Shown: positions 1-8,820, counted from the first letter of the stretch. The stretch is 64,000 bases of DNA from Bacteroidaceae bacterium (GCA_017555875.1 JAFZFN010000040.1:1-64000), one strand, 5' to 3'. Notes: a model not told the origin generated them from the sequence alone. Program-made: numbers and translations.

Positions 1-190
1 ACTTGAGTGATGTACCGGTGATGCGACGGGGAAGGATCTTACCCTGCTCGTTCAAGAACTTCTTCAAGAACTCGGGATCCTTGTAGTCAACATACTTGAT
101 ACCGCTCTTCTTGAAACGGCAATATTTCTTCTTCTTAACGTCTACTGTAGGGGGGGTCAAGTAGCGGATTTCACCATTCTGTGCTGCCAT
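1..190 (-). CDS. rpsR: 30S ribosomal protein S18 (3' end cut by window edge)
   Basis: The minus-strand frame starts at 190 and runs off the window at position 1, so only about the first 63 residues are present. They read [14 protein letters not shown] followed by a Lys-rich run, then [18 protein letters not shown] and a segment with RRITGTS, which is the S18 core. S18 binds 16S rRNA in the small-subunit platform next to S6. It starts 2 bases after the rpsF stop codon, the usual rpsF-rpsR pairing, so the two are co-transcribed. Confidence 0.95.
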   Translation of the reverse strand, partial: MAAQNGEIRYLTPPTVDVKKKKYCRFKKSGIKYVDYKDPEFLKKFLNEQGKILPRRITGTSLK

Positions 191-192
191 AA

Positions 193-540
193 TTATGCCT
201 CCTGTGCTTTAGCTTGTTTAACACTCTTTCTCTTTGCTGCGTACTCAGCTGCATACTTGTCAAGCTTAACAGTGATGTAACGGATTACGCGCTCGTCACG
301 ACGGAAGTTCAACTCCAACTTGTCAATTACTGTGGGCTCAGCCTTGAACTCAAGCAACTGATAGAAGCCTGTTGACTTCTTCTCGATGGGATACGCCAAT
401 TTCTTCATACCCCAGTTCTCTTCATTGATAATCTCGGCGCCTTCGGCAACAAGAATACCCTTGAATTTCTCTACCGCTTCCTTCATCTGAACATCAGATA
501 AAACGGGAGTCAAAATGAAAACGGTTTCGTACTGATTCAT
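193..540 (-). CDS. rpsF: 30S ribosomal protein S6
   Basis: 115 residues, full length for bacterial S6. It opens [14 protein letters not shown], and the central part carries the conserved [17 protein letters not shown] stretch and the RDERVIRYI strand of the S6 ferredoxin-like fold. S6 pairs with S18 on 16S rRNA. It is the first gene of the operon, with a good promoter at 586-617. The C-terminus ends in a short Lys/Ala-rich tail, as is common in Bacteroidetes. Confidence 0.96.
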   Translation of the reverse strand: MNQYETVFILTPVLSDVQMKEAVEKFKGILVAEGAEIINEENWGMKKLAYPIEKKSTGFYQLLEFKAEPTVIDKLELNFRRDERVIRYITVKLDKYAAEYAAKRKSVKQAKAQEA

Positions 541-585
541 AATACTCTTTTAATGTTTAATAATTATAAAAAACCAAATCGGGTG

Positions 586-617
586 CAAAGGTAGTGCAAA
601 TCGAATGAAATTCCAAA
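586..617 (-). promoter_or_regulatory. Bacteroidetes-type promoter of rpsF-rpsR
   Basis: Read on the minus strand there is TTTG at 617-614, a 20-base spacer, then TACCTTTG at 593-586. This matches the phylum's TTTG / TAnnTTTG primary-sigma consensus and sits about 45 bases before the rpsF start. Confidence 0.75.
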
Positions 618-645
618 TTATTTTGAGAATTTCTGAGATGCAGCC
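614..645. repeat. Short dispersed intergenic repeat, copy 1 of 2
   Basis: About 32 bases (CAAATTATT, then TGAG, TTCTGA and ATGCAGCC) recur with few changes at 9328-9360. The first bases overlap the -33 element of the rpsF promoter. The TGCAGCC end is also found in the larger repeats at 37172 and 41576. Confidence 0.5.
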
Positions 646-708
646 TACCTTCAACTCACGGAGTGGGTTAAAATTAGTGCAAACCGAGCGAAAAACAAAA
701 TTATCCCC

Positions 709-744
709 AAAAAAAGACACGCCCACTTCGCGAGCGGGCGTGTC
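709..744 (-). terminator. Rho-independent terminator of the glycogen operon
   Basis: A 9-bp stem, GACACGCCC (716-724) with GGGCGTGTC (736-744), is followed on the minus strand by a run of T. It lies just past the GH57 stop codon at 772. Confidence 0.75.
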
Positions 745-771
745 CTTCGTTATTTTAGCTGACCAAGTATC

Positions 772-2130
772 TTACTCGGCCTTCTTGGCTTTCTTGGCGG
801 GTGCCTTCTTGGCAGGAGCCTTCTTGGGTTTCTCCTCTGCCGCGGGAGCTACACCCTTGATTTTCTCCAACTCCTTGTTGAGGGCCTCGATCTCCTCACC
901 TTGGTTCTTGATGGTGGTGAGCAGTGCGTTGAGCTCTTCATTGTCGATATCGACAGGATAGAGAGCGTTCACGCGGTTGATGAAGTCACCGAGGATGTTC
1001 ATGTAGTTGGTGAATGCATCGTAGGGTGAGTCGTAGATACCGCGATCCATGCCTACCTTGTTCTGCTTGGTGGTCATGAAGCGGAAGTTGTCACTAGCCT
1101 GCAGATAATCCCAGTCTTGCTTGATGCGCTTGTCGAGGCCGATGAGCACGCGCTCACCAACGCTATAGAGCTTGTTGAAGGCCTCGCGTTGCATGGTGTT
1201 ACCGAGCCATGAGCTGATGTCGCGCTCCTCGTCGACCCATGACATGGGGTAAGGCACGTTAACGGCGTCTACAGACTTGTAGTTCTTGATCACCTCGCTC
1301 GGTGTAGAGAATGAGATGCCACGCTCACGAGCACATTCGGGCAATGCCTTGAAGAACTCGAGGATGTTTGAGCTCAGAGGCTGATAGATGCCGAGTGCTG
1401 AGAGCTCCATGAAGATATTGATCACCTCCTCCTCGGCGGGTGTCTGAGCGATCCAATCGGCGTAGGTGCCAGCCATCAAGGGGTATGCGCTCCATGAGGG
1501 GTTAGAGAAGCGGAGTGAGATATCGTCGGAGAGCTTGTAGTCGCGGAGGAGCACCTTGAGGTTGGGGTTCACATTGGCGTGATAGAGGTAGTGGGGGCTC
1601 TTCCATCCGAGGATGTGCTTAGCACCTTCGGTGAGCACTCCCTTGAATCCCATGGCGGCTACCTGAGCGGCAATCTCGTCGCTATAGATAAGGCTTGAGT
1701 TGCGGAACACCTTGGGTGTCTTGCCAAACACCTGCTTGATCTTCTTGCACATGCGGTCAACGTCGCTACGGAAGCACTCTTCGTTGGCGAGTGATGAGAG
1801 GCCGTGTGAGTAGGGCTCGGCGAGGAATTCGCAGCATCCGGTCTTATTGATTTCCTGAAGGAGCTCAACTACCTGGGGAGCATAGCGCTCGAGCTGCTCG
1901 AGGCCTACGCCTGAGAGCGAGAAGGCTACCTTGAAGTATCCGTTGCTGCTCTTGATCATGTCGAGCAAGGTGGTGAGAGCAGGTACATAAGAGCGCTCTG
2001 CAATGTCGCTGATACTACTCTCGTTGGCATAGTCATCGTAGTAGTAGTGGTCGGTACCTATGTCAAAGAAGCGGTACCTTCTCAGATGAACAATCTGATG
2101 TATCTCAAAATATAGACAAATTGTTTTCAT
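772..2130 (-). CDS. Glycoside hydrolase family 57 alpha-amylase-type enzyme
   Basis: 452 residues, no signal peptide, so probably cytoplasmic. It opens with a GH57-like strand (MKTICLYFEIHQIVH), then has CEFLAEPYSHGLSSL and the GVLTEGAKHILGWKSP segment typical of the (beta/alpha)7 GH57 barrel. It likely cuts alpha-1,4 (or rearranges) glucan in glycogen metabolism. It is the last gene of a three-gene operon behind a GT4 and a debranching enzyme, an arrangement I know from Bacteroides. Residues from about 410 form a short coiled coil, followed by a tail made of repeated Lys/Ala/Pro (PAKKAPAKKAKKA), which is not part of the catalytic fold. Catalytic residues were not mapped. Confidence 0.85.
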   Translation of the reverse strand: MKTICLYFEIHQIVHLRRYRFFDIGTDHYYYDDYANESSISDIAERSYVPALTTLLDMIKSSNGYFKVAFSLSGVGLEQLERYAPQVVELLQEINKTGCCEFLAEPYSHGLSSLANEECFRSDVDRMCKKIKQVFGKTPKVFRNSSLIYSDEIAAQVAAMGFKGVLTEGAKHILGWKSPHYLYHANVNPNLKVLLRDYKLSDDISLRFSNPSWSAYPLMAGTYADWIAQTPAEEEVINIFMELSALGIYQPLSSNILEFFKALPECARERGISFSTPSEVIKNYKSVDAVNVPYPMSWVDEERDISSWLGNTMQREAFNKLYSVGERVLIGLDKRIKQDWDYLQASDNFRFMTTKQNKVGMDRGIYDSPYDAFTNYMNILGDFINRVNALYPVDIDNEELNALLTTIKNQGEEIEALNKELEKIKGVAPAAEEKPKKAPAKKAPAKKAKKAE

Positions 2131-2187
2131 GACTTGAATATTTAATCTTTTTTGAATTCTTTTGTTTTTAGCGTAACCGCCTCTTTA

Positions 2188-3495
2188 TTACTTTATATCT
2201 TTTACTGCCTCCAGGTAGTCGTCGTTATTGAAGTAGCCACGTCCACAGAGCTGATTGTAGCACTCGCGTATGCGCAAGCCTACCTTCTCCCATGTGATGC
2301 GGTCAACTTCCTTGATGCCCTCCTCAGAGAGGTACTCGTACAAGGCTTCGTTGGTGCATACGCTATACATGGCATCGGCCAAGGCATCGATGTCCCAATA
2401 GTCGACCTTGATGACATTGTCCAGGATCTCGCCACAACCTGATTGCTTCGAGATGATCGAGGGGCAACCGCATTGCATAGCCTCCAAGGGTGCGATACCG
2501 AAAGGTTCTGATACGGATGGCATCACAAACACGTCGGAGTTCTTGTATGCCTCGTACACTTGACGTCCCTTCTGGAATCCGGGGAAGTGGAAGCGGTCGG
2601 CAATACCGCGCTCGGCGGCGAGATGAATCATGGCGTTCATCATGTCACCGCTACCTGCCATGCAGAAACGGATGTTGCGTGTGCGCTGGAGCACCTTGGC
2701 GGCGGCCTCCACGAAGTACTCGGGGCCCTTCTGCATGGTGATACGTCCCAGATAGGTCACCACCTTCTCGTGGGGGTTCTTGTTGGGCACGATATCGAGC
2801 AATTCCTGGCTGAGGGGATACACGGCATTGTGCATGGCCACACACTTGCGTGGGTCTTGGTGATACTGATGGATCACCGTCTGACGGGTGTGCTCTGACA
2901 CGCACATGATGCAATCGGCGTGATCCATACCGTTCTTCTCGATGCTATACACGGTGGGGTTGACCTTACCGCGTGAGCGGTCGAAGTCGGTAGCGTGCAC
3001 GTGGATGCACAGGGGCTTGCCGCTCACCATCTTGGCGTGCACACCAGCGGGGTATGTGAGCCAGTCGTGTGCGTGGATCATGTCAAACTCTTCGCTACGT
3101 GCCAACACGCCTGCGATGATGCTGAAGTTGTTGATCTCATCGTGCAGGTTGCTGGGGTAGCCACCGGCAAACTGTATGCATCCGAGGTCGTCGAGCCCCT
3201 GCAGGTAGTTGAAGTCTGCGTAGAGGTGATCGCGGAAGCGGTAGTAGTCCTCTGCCGTGTGGCCTACGAATCTGTCCTTGATCCAGTCGTAGTTGACGTC
3301 GCGCCATACGACGGGCACCTGACTCATGTTAATAATCTTCAGGAACTTCTCCTCCTCGCCCGTAGGCTTGGGCAGACAGAAGGTGGTTTCCACATCGCCC
3401 TGAAGGCTCAATCCCTTCGTGATACCATAACTGGCAACGGCGAGACCTCCATATATCTTAGGAGGAAACTCCCAACCGAACATTAATACTTTCAT
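2188..3495 (-). CDS. GT4-type glycosyltransferase, probable glycogen synthase
   Basis: 435 residues with a GT-B fold. The N-terminal domain starts MKVLMFGWEFPPKIYGGLA (glucan synthase-like KxGGL-type loop) and has the FDMIHAHDWLTYPAG motif. The C-terminal domain has VTYLGRITMQKGPEYFVEAA and the SEPFGIAPLEAMQCGCP segment that carries the E-x7-E donor-binding signature. It probably transfers glucose from a nucleotide sugar to glycogen in the cytoplasm. It sits between the debranching enzyme and GH57 genes, 20 and 57 bases from them, so all three form one operon. The exact sugar donor cannot be read from the sequence. Confidence 0.85.
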   Translation of the reverse strand: MKVLMFGWEFPPKIYGGLAVASYGITKGLSLQGDVETTFCLPKPTGEEEKFLKIINMSQVPVVWRDVNYDWIKDRFVGHTAEDYYRFRDHLYADFNYLQGLDDLGCIQFAGGYPSNLHDEINNFSIIAGVLARSEEFDMIHAHDWLTYPAGVHAKMVSGKPLCIHVHATDFDRSRGKVNPTVYSIEKNGMDHADCIMCVSEHTRQTVIHQYHQDPRKCVAMHNAVYPLSQELLDIVPNKNPHEKVVTYLGRITMQKGPEYFVEAAAKVLQRTRNIRFCMAGSGDMMNAMIHLAAERGIADRFHFPGFQKGRQVYEAYKNSDVFVMPSVSEPFGIAPLEAMQCGCPSIISKQSGCGEILDNVIKVDYWDIDALADAMYSVCTNEALYEYLSEEGIKEVDRITWEKVGLRIRECYNQLCGRGYFNNDDYLEAVKDIK

Positions 3496-3515
3496 ACTTG
3501 CGTTCCTCCTATATA

Positions 3516-5456
3516 TTATATGTCATACTCATTTAACACATCCAATATGCGCAGTATCTCTGCCACGTTCATGGCGAAGGCTACGGCACCTCGTCCGAGG
3601 TAAGGGGGATTACCATCGAAGAGCTCGGGTATAGAGCCGATACAGTGTGTGGTCATCTCGTCCTCGAAGCCGATGAGCTGGCGCTCGACGAATGAGAGGC
3701 CGCTCATCTTGTGGATGCGCAGGTAAGCCTCCATGTAGAATCCTCCGAGCCATGGCCATACGGTACCCTGATGGTAAGCATAGTCGCGCTCTGTCTGCGG
3801 GCCCACATAGTTGGGGTTGTAGCCGAAGCTCTTGGGGCTGAGCGAGCGGAGGCCCTTGGGTGTGAGGAGCTCCTTGGTGACGATGTCGAGCACGCTCTTC
3901 TGCTGCTTGCGGTCGAGGGGTGAGTGGTCGAGTGCTACGGCGAAGATCATGTTGGGGCGTACGCTCCAGTCGGGGGTGTCGCCATCGACGTAGTCGAACA
4001 ACCATCCGTGCTCGTTGAGGAACTTGCCCACGAACGAGAGCTGGCAACGTTGTGCGAGGTCGTTGAGTGTCTCCGACATTTCCTCATTGCCACCTACATG
4101 GCAAAGTTCAGAGACGAATCGGAGGGCGTTGTACCAGAGGGCGTTGATCTCTACGACATAGCCTGTGCGCGGCACTACGGGGCGTCCGTTGGCCACGGAG
4201 TTCATCCATGTCACGGCCTTGTCGCGTCCGTTGGTATAGAGCAACGCGTTGTCGTGGAGGAAGAGGTTGTCGTGCTTGCCCTGACGGATATATTCGATGA
4301 TGTCCTGCAAGAGCTGGCCATACTCGTCCCAGCACTGCTTCATCGAGCTCTTCTTGGCATATTGTTGCAGTGTCCACACGGCCCAGAGGAGTACGTCGGG
4401 GTGCTCCATCTCGTAGATCTTACATTCGCTGGGGCGCTCGTTGATGAAGTCGTTGATAGCCTCGGCGGCGGTCTTCATCGCTGATTGGAACTCGTCCATC
4501 TCGCCGGTGGCCAAGGTCAAGCCGGGGAGCGACACGAACATGTCGCGTGCGCGGCACTTGAACCACGGGTAGCCAGCCAGGATGTAGTGGCGGTCGCCCT
4601 GCAGGTTGTGGAACTGGTGGCCGGCGATGACCATGCTGTTCTTGAAGGTGTCGCGCGGGGGACGAATCTCATACTCGTGCTCGAACATCTGCTTCAGCTT
4701 GCGTGACGAAGCCTCGGAGATACCTGCCGAGAAGATGATGGTCTCGCCCTTCTTGATGGGCACCTCGAAGTAGCCGGGCACGTAGAGGTCCTCGTTGAAG
4801 TGGTAGCCACGCTCCTGCTCCTTGGGGTACTCCATGCCGCGATACCAGTCGGGGTTGTAGACAAACTCGTTCTTCTTGTTTGTCTGCATATAGAGCTCGG
4901 GGTATCCGGGGTACATGCATGTCTTGATACCGTTGTCGATCTCCTGGTAGCTCTTGTTGACCTGCCAGTTCTCGTGTGTAAACTGACGTACGCTACGGAA
5001 GGCCATGAAGGGGCGCAGGCGCAGGATCGTGGGTGAGTGAGCGTCGAGCAGGGTGTAACGGATGAGGATGCGGTTCTCGTGATGTACGAAGGCCTTCTCC
5101 TTCTTGAGGATGACGCCACCGACGCGGTAGATGGTGGTCGGCACACGCTCCCATTGAAACTCTCGGATATACTTGTGTCCTTGAGGACTGAAGCTGTTAC
5201 CCGAATACTTGTGGACACCAAGGTTAAACTCGGCTCCATGCTGAATCACCGTCTCGTCGAGTGTCGATAGGAGCACGTGGTTCTCATCGTCCATCTCGGG
5301 GAGGGGGATGACGAGCAATCCATGGTACTTTCTCGTATTGCAATCAATGATGGTAGAGCAGCTGTAGGCGCCCGACCTATTGGTACGCAATATCTCGCGA
5401 GGGAGCGACTCTTCTAAGTTCGTCATTAACGTCTTGTCGAATCTTAAATATCCCAT
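3516..5456 (-). CDS. Glycogen debranching enzyme (amylo-alpha-1,6-glucosidase, GH133-like)
   Basis: 646 residues, first gene of the glycogen operon. The N-terminal third is the bacterial/archaeal debranching-enzyme N domain (LRTNRSGAYSCSTIIDCNTRKYHGLLV). The C-terminal two thirds are the (alpha/alpha)6 barrel, with GYPWFKCRARDMFVSLPGL, a TGYVVEINALWYNALR segment and YHQGTVWPWLGGFY near residue 565. It removes alpha-1,6 branches from glycogen. There is no signal peptide. A promoter lies just upstream at 5496-5529. Confidence 0.92.
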   Translation of the reverse strand: MGYLRFDKTLMTNLEESLPREILRTNRSGAYSCSTIIDCNTRKYHGLLVIPLPEMDDENHVLLSTLDETVIQHGAEFNLGVHKYSGNSFSPQGHKYIREFQWERVPTTIYRVGGVILKKEKAFVHHENRILIRYTLLDAHSPTILRLRPFMAFRSVRQFTHENWQVNKSYQEIDNGIKTCMYPGYPELYMQTNKKNEFVYNPDWYRGMEYPKEQERGYHFNEDLYVPGYFEVPIKKGETIIFSAGISEASSRKLKQMFEHEYEIRPPRDTFKNSMVIAGHQFHNLQGDRHYILAGYPWFKCRARDMFVSLPGLTLATGEMDEFQSAMKTAAEAINDFINERPSECKIYEMEHPDVLLWAVWTLQQYAKKSSMKQCWDEYGQLLQDIIEYIRQGKHDNLFLHDNALLYTNGRDKAVTWMNSVANGRPVVPRTGYVVEINALWYNALRFVSELCHVGGNEEMSETLNDLAQRCQLSFVGKFLNEHGWLFDYVDGDTPDWSVRPNMIFAVALDHSPLDRKQQKSVLDIVTKELLTPKGLRSLSPKSFGYNPNYVGPQTERDYAYHQGTVWPWLGGFYMEAYLRIHKMSGLSFVERQLIGFEDEMTTHCIGSIPELFDGNPPYLGRGAVAFAMNVAEILRILDVLNEYDI

Positions 5457-5495
5457 AGCTTAGATTATTAAAATGGTGTATCTATATAAATTGCC

Positions 5496-5529
5496 CAAAA
5501 GTAGTGAATTTTATTTGTAATTCACCAAA
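5496..5529 (-). promoter_or_regulatory. Promoter of the glycogen operon
   Basis: On the minus strand TTTG (5529-5526) precedes TACTTTTG (5503-5496) with a 22-base spacer, about 40 bases before the debranching-enzyme start. Confidence 0.6.
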
Positions 5530-5607
5530 TTTTTTAAGTTTATTTTGCAAAAATGGCTTTTTTCCTCTTTTTCCCTCTGTTTTATCCATTTTTCGCACGC
5601 TTTTTCG

Positions 5608-5615
5608 TACCTTTA
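5608..5615 (+). promoter_or_regulatory. Probable -7 element for the DPP IV gene
   Basis: TACCTTTA matches the Bacteroidetes -7 box. It lies about 70 bases before the start codon, and I see no convincing -33 TTTG at the right distance. Confidence 0.45.
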
Positions 5616-5685
5616 CACGATGAATACTACGCAACGGCCCTAAACGACTATAAACGGTGCCTACACATTATAATATATATAAGCT

Positions 5686-7905
5686 ATGAGAAAGAGAATC
5701 CTTATGACCTTGGCGGCCTCAGTGCTGCTGACGCTCGGCCTGCAAGCGGCCGAGGAGATCACCATCCGCAAGATGACGAACGGTGAGTACAGTGCCCACG
5801 GCGTGGGCGGCATGCGCTCGATGAACGACGGCGAGCACTACATGATGATCGGGGGCGGAGGCACCTGCATCGTGCGCTACGCCTTCAAGACGGGCGAGGT
5901 GGTGGACACGCTCTTCAGTGTCGACAATGCCCGCGGATGCGACTTCAAGCGATTCGACGGCTACATCATGTCGCCTGCCGAGGACCGCATCCTCATCCAG
6001 ACAAAGACCAACCCCATCTACCGCCACTCCTTCACGGCCGAGTACTACATCTACGAGGTCAAGAACCGCAAGATGGTGCCCCTCTCCACAGGTGGCCCCC
6101 AGCAGGTGCCCTCCTTCTCGCCCGACGGCAAGATGGTGGCCTTCGTGCGCGACAACAACCTGCACCTGGTGAAGCTCATGTTCAACAATAGCGAGTCACA
6201 GATCACCACCGACGGCAAGTTCAACGAGGTGCTCAACGGCATCCCCGACTGGGTCTACGAGGAGGAGTTCTCGATGAACAAGTGCTACGACTTCAGCGCC
6301 GATAGCAAGATGATCGCCTACGTCAAGAGCGTCGAGAGCCACGTCCCCTCCTTCTCCTTCGCCATGTACAAGGGCATGGCCCCCAGCTACGAGGCCAACG
6401 CCCTCTACCCCGGTGCCTACACCTACAAGTACCCCATGCCCGGTGTGGCCAACTCGAAGGTGAGCGTACACACCTTTGACATTGCCAACAGGGTGACCCG
6501 CCAGGTGGACCTCCAGATCGACGAGGAGGACTACATCCCCCGCATCCACTTCACCTCCGACCCCGAGAAGCTCGCCATCATCACCCTCAACCGCCACCAG
6601 AGCCGCATGGACATGTACATGGCCAACCCCCGCTCCACCGTGTGCAAGCTCGTGTTGCGCGAGGAGTCGCCCACCTACATCAACGAGGCCACCTACCAGA
6701 GCATCCACTTCTGCGAGGGCGGCTTCATCCTGCAGAGCCAGCGTAGCAACTACAACCACCTCTACCACTACACCCTCAACGGCCAGCTCCTCAAGCAGCT
6801 CACCCAGGGCGACTACGAGGTGACCGCCTTCTATGGCCAAGACCCCAAGACGGGCGACATCTACTACCAGAGCAATGAGCCCAGCCCCCTGCGCCGCGCC
6901 ATCTACCGTCAGGACAAGCGTGGCCGCAAGACCCGCCTCACACCCGAGACGGGCACCAGCAGCGCCACCTTCAGCAAGAGCATGCAGTACTTCGTACACA
7001 CCCACTCAGACCTCCATACCCCCAACGTGATCACCGTTGAGAACGTCAAGGGCAAGGTACTGAGAACACTCGTGGATAACAAGGCCCTGGCCGAGCGCCT
7101 CAACCAGCCCGGCATGCCCACCAAGGAGTTCTTCCAGTTCACCACCTCCAACGGCGACGTGCTCAACGGATGGATGGTGCGCCCCGCGGAGAATTCAGAA
7201 TTCAGAATTCAGAATTCTAAACTCCCTGTCATCATGTACCAGTACAGCGGCCCCGGCTCACAGGAGGTGCTCGATAGCTGGCGCTCGGGCTTCTACGGAG
7301 GCCTCGTGTGGGAGTCGTTCCTTGCCCAGCAGGGCTACATCGTCGTGTGTGTCGACGGTCGTGGCACGGGTAGCCGCGGTGCCGAGTTCAAGAACTGCAC
7401 CTACCTCGAGCTGGGCCTGCGCGAGAGCACCGACCAGGTCGAGACCGCCCGCTACCTCGCCACCCTACCCTACGTCGACGGCGACCGCATCGGCATCTGG
7501 GGCTGGAGCTTCGGCGGCTACAACACGCTCATGTCCATGTCCACCGGCGAGCCCGTCTTCAAGGCAGGCATCGCCGTAGCGCCCCCCACCGACTGGCGCT
7601 TCTACGACTCCGTCTACACCGAGCGCTTCATGCGCACCCCCCAGGAGAATGGCGAGGGCTATGACCGCACCTCGGCCATCACCCGCGCGGCCAACCTCCA
7701 CGGCAGCCTCCTGCTCATGCACGGCATGGCCGACGACAACGTCCACGTGCGCAACAGCATGGAGTACTCCGAAGCCCTCGTGCAGGCCGACAAGCAATTT
7801 GACATGCACTACTACACCAACCGCAACCACAGCATCTATGGCGGCAACACCCGCTACCACATCTTCACCAAGATGTTCCGCTTCTGGGAGGACAAGCTCA
7901 AGTAA
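5686..7905 (+). CDS. Dipeptidyl peptidase IV-type serine peptidase (S9B)
   Basis: 739 residues with a signal peptide (MRKRILMTLAASVLLTLGLQAAEE), so exported. Residues about 60-480 are the DPP IV N-terminal beta-propeller. The C-terminal alpha/beta-hydrolase domain has the GWSFGGY nucleophile elbow with Ser608, Asp683 in HGMADDNVH and His715 in NRNHSIYGG, so the full triad is present. It should remove X-Pro dipeptides (or tripeptides, as prolyl tripeptidyl peptidases do) from peptides in the periplasm or at the surface. Odd point: residues about 501-513 (ENSEFRIQNSKL) are encoded by a heptamer-type repeat, GAATTCA repeated, inserted in frame at the junction of the two domains. A terminator follows at 7931-7965. 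Confidence 0.93.
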   Translation: MRKRILMTLAASVLLTLGLQAAEEITIRKMTNGEYSAHGVGGMRSMNDGEHYMMIGGGGTCIVRYAFKTGEVVDTLFSVDNARGCDFKRFDGYIMSPAEDRILIQTKTNPIYRHSFTAEYYIYEVKNRKMVPLSTGGPQQVPSFSPDGKMVAFVRDNNLHLVKLMFNNSESQITTDGKFNEVLNGIPDWVYEEEFSMNKCYDFSADSKMIAYVKSVESHVPSFSFAMYKGMAPSYEANALYPGAYTYKYPMPGVANSKVSVHTFDIANRVTRQVDLQIDEEDYIPRIHFTSDPEKLAIITLNRHQSRMDMYMANPRSTVCKLVLREESPTYINEATYQSIHFCEGGFILQSQRSNYNHLYHYTLNGQLLKQLTQGDYEVTAFYGQDPKTGDIYYQSNEPSPLRRAIYRQDKRGRKTRLTPETGTSSATFSKSMQYFVHTHSDLHTPNVITVENVKGKVLRTLVDNKALAERLNQPGMPTKEFFQFTTSNGDVLNGWMVRPAENSEFRIQNSKLPVIMYQYSGPGSQEVLDSWRSGFYGGLVWESFLAQQGYIVVCVDGRGTGSRGAEFKNCTYLELGLRESTDQVETARYLATLPYVDGDRIGIWGWSFGGYNTLMSMSTGEPVFKAGIAVAPPTDWRFYDSVYTERFMRTPQENGEGYDRTSAITRAANLHGSLLLMHGMADDNVHVRNSMEYSEALVQADKQFDMHYYTNRNHSIYGGNTRYHIFTKMFRFWEDKLK

Positions 7906-7930
7906 CCTCCCCCGCCACCATACACAACGA

Positions 7931-7965
7931 CGAAGCGCACCGGCCAACTTGGCCGATGCGCTTCG
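7931..7965 (+). terminator. Hairpin terminator after the DPP IV gene
   Basis: CGAAGCGCA (7931-7939) pairs with TGCGCTTCG (7957-7965); the loop itself holds a second small stem (GGCCAACTTGGCC). A T/C-rich tract follows. Confidence 0.6.
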
Positions 7966-7984
7966 CTTCTTCTCTCTCTCTTAA

Positions 7985-8075
7985 AACAGAGGACTCAGAG
8001 GACTCAGAGGACTCAGAGGAGTCAGAGGATTCCGAGATCTCCGAGGACTCCGAGGTCTCCGAGGTCTCCGAATTT
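7985..8075. repeat. Degenerate short tandem repeat (GAGGACTCA type)
   Basis: A run of about nine-base units reads GAGGACTCA, then GAGGAGTCA, then drifts to CCGAGGTCT / CCGAGGACT. It sits between the DPP IV terminator and the small gene at 8085. A related broken stretch (GAGCACTCGGAGGACACAG) is at 8216-8235. No coding role is seen. Confidence 0.6.
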
Positions 8076-8084
8076 TCAATTTTC

Positions 8085-8180
8085 TCAGCTTCCCGCGCAG
8101 CTCATCACACCCAGCGTGCCAGCGATGGCCGTGAGCACGGCGATGAGGAGCCTGAGAAGCTCTTTCCAGTTGATTTTCAT
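8085..8180 (-). CDS. Smalltalk-type 31-residue peptide
   Basis: Reading back from ATG at 8180 gives MKINWKELLRLLIAVLTAIA, then GTLGVMSCAGS and a stop at 8085. The start MKINWKxxL followed by one hydrophobic helix ending in Gly/Cys is how I remember the tiny Bacteroidetes 'smalltalk' proteins, which are often beside HU-like and lysozyme or amidase genes. Here the HU-like gene is 91 bases upstream on the same strand. It is probably a one-pass membrane peptide; its function is unknown. The gene is easily missed because of its length. Confidence 0.75.
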   Translation of the reverse strand: MKINWKELLRLLIAVLTAIAGTLGVMSCAGS

Positions 8181-8271
8181 AGTAGTGTTTTTAGTGTTTA
8201 GGGGTTAGTGGTTAGTGGAGCACTCGGAGGACACAGAGTCATGACTCCGAGCCCCCCGAGGACGGCATCGC

Positions 8272-8685
8272 TTACGCCATCGCCTCAGAGCTGATGCGCT
8301 TGTAGCCGATACCCTTGGCGATATCCTTCTTCAGCTCCACCTCGGGGCGGAAGTGGATGTGATATCCGCGGATCATGGTGCCGGGCACAAACTCCTTGTC
8401 GGTGAGCGCCTCGGTGGGGAAGCACTTCGAGCGGATGCCGATGACAAACGAGCCCAGGTCCTCGAGCACCACGCGGCGACCATCGAGGAGCGCCTTCTGC
8501 ACGAAGGGCTTGATGCTCGAGAGCACAGCCAGCGCGTCGGCCTTGGTGCAGGTGGTAGAGTAAGCGATGTCGGAGGCAAGCTCCTTGAAGGTGTAGTCAC
8601 TGGTCTTGGCCGCCTTGCAGGAGAAGTAGTCCACGCCATCGGCGCCCTTGGGATTCTTACATTTCGATACTTTGTAGTTGATCAT
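8272..8685 (-). CDS. HU-like DNA-binding protein (HU-HIG type)
   Basis: 137 residues starting MINYKVSKCKNP at 8685. A longer frame reaches 8895, but its extra N-terminus has no HU features and the -7 box lies inside it. The middle has the HU core: a helix-rich part (FKELASDIAYSTTCTKADALAVLSSI) and then the strand GRRVVLEDLGSFVIGIRSK, matching the HU/IHF dyad-arm strand. The divergent ends fit the HU-HIG clade common in Bacteroidetes accessory DNA. It probably binds or bends DNA. It is likely co-transcribed with the smalltalk-type peptide. Confidence 0.85.
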   Translation of the reverse strand: MINYKVSKCKNPKGADGVDYFSCKAAKTSDYTFKELASDIAYSTTCTKADALAVLSSIKPFVQKALLDGRRVVLEDLGSFVIGIRSKCFPTEALTDKEFVPGTMIRGYHIHFRPEVELKKDIAKGIGYKRISSEAMA

Positions 8686-8812
8686 AAGGATTAGATTTTT
8701 AAGGTTGTTAATAGGGTTAATAAAAAAACTAAGAGAAGCGGGGAGAGAAGCATTCGGAGGGGGAAGAGAGGAGGAGAACAGGGCCGCGGTTGCCCCCTCA
8801 CATCTCACACTG

Positions 8813-8820
8813 CAAAGATA
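8813..8820 (-). promoter_or_regulatory. -7 element for the HU-like gene
   Basis: CAAAGATA on the plus strand reads TATCTTTG on the minus strand, about 130 bases before the MINYK start. It argues against the longer reading frame that would begin upstream of it at 8895. Confidence 0.5.

Noticed and set aside
3924..4484. 186-codon plus-strand open frame opposite the debranching-enzyme gene
   Set aside because: Shadow frame of the GH133-type gene; no promoter, ribosome-binding site or recognisable domain.
6196..7005. 269-codon open frame opposite the DPP IV gene
   Set aside because: Val/Leu/Ala/His-rich sequence typical of the antisense of a GC-biased gene; the sense strand has the full propeller and catalytic domain.
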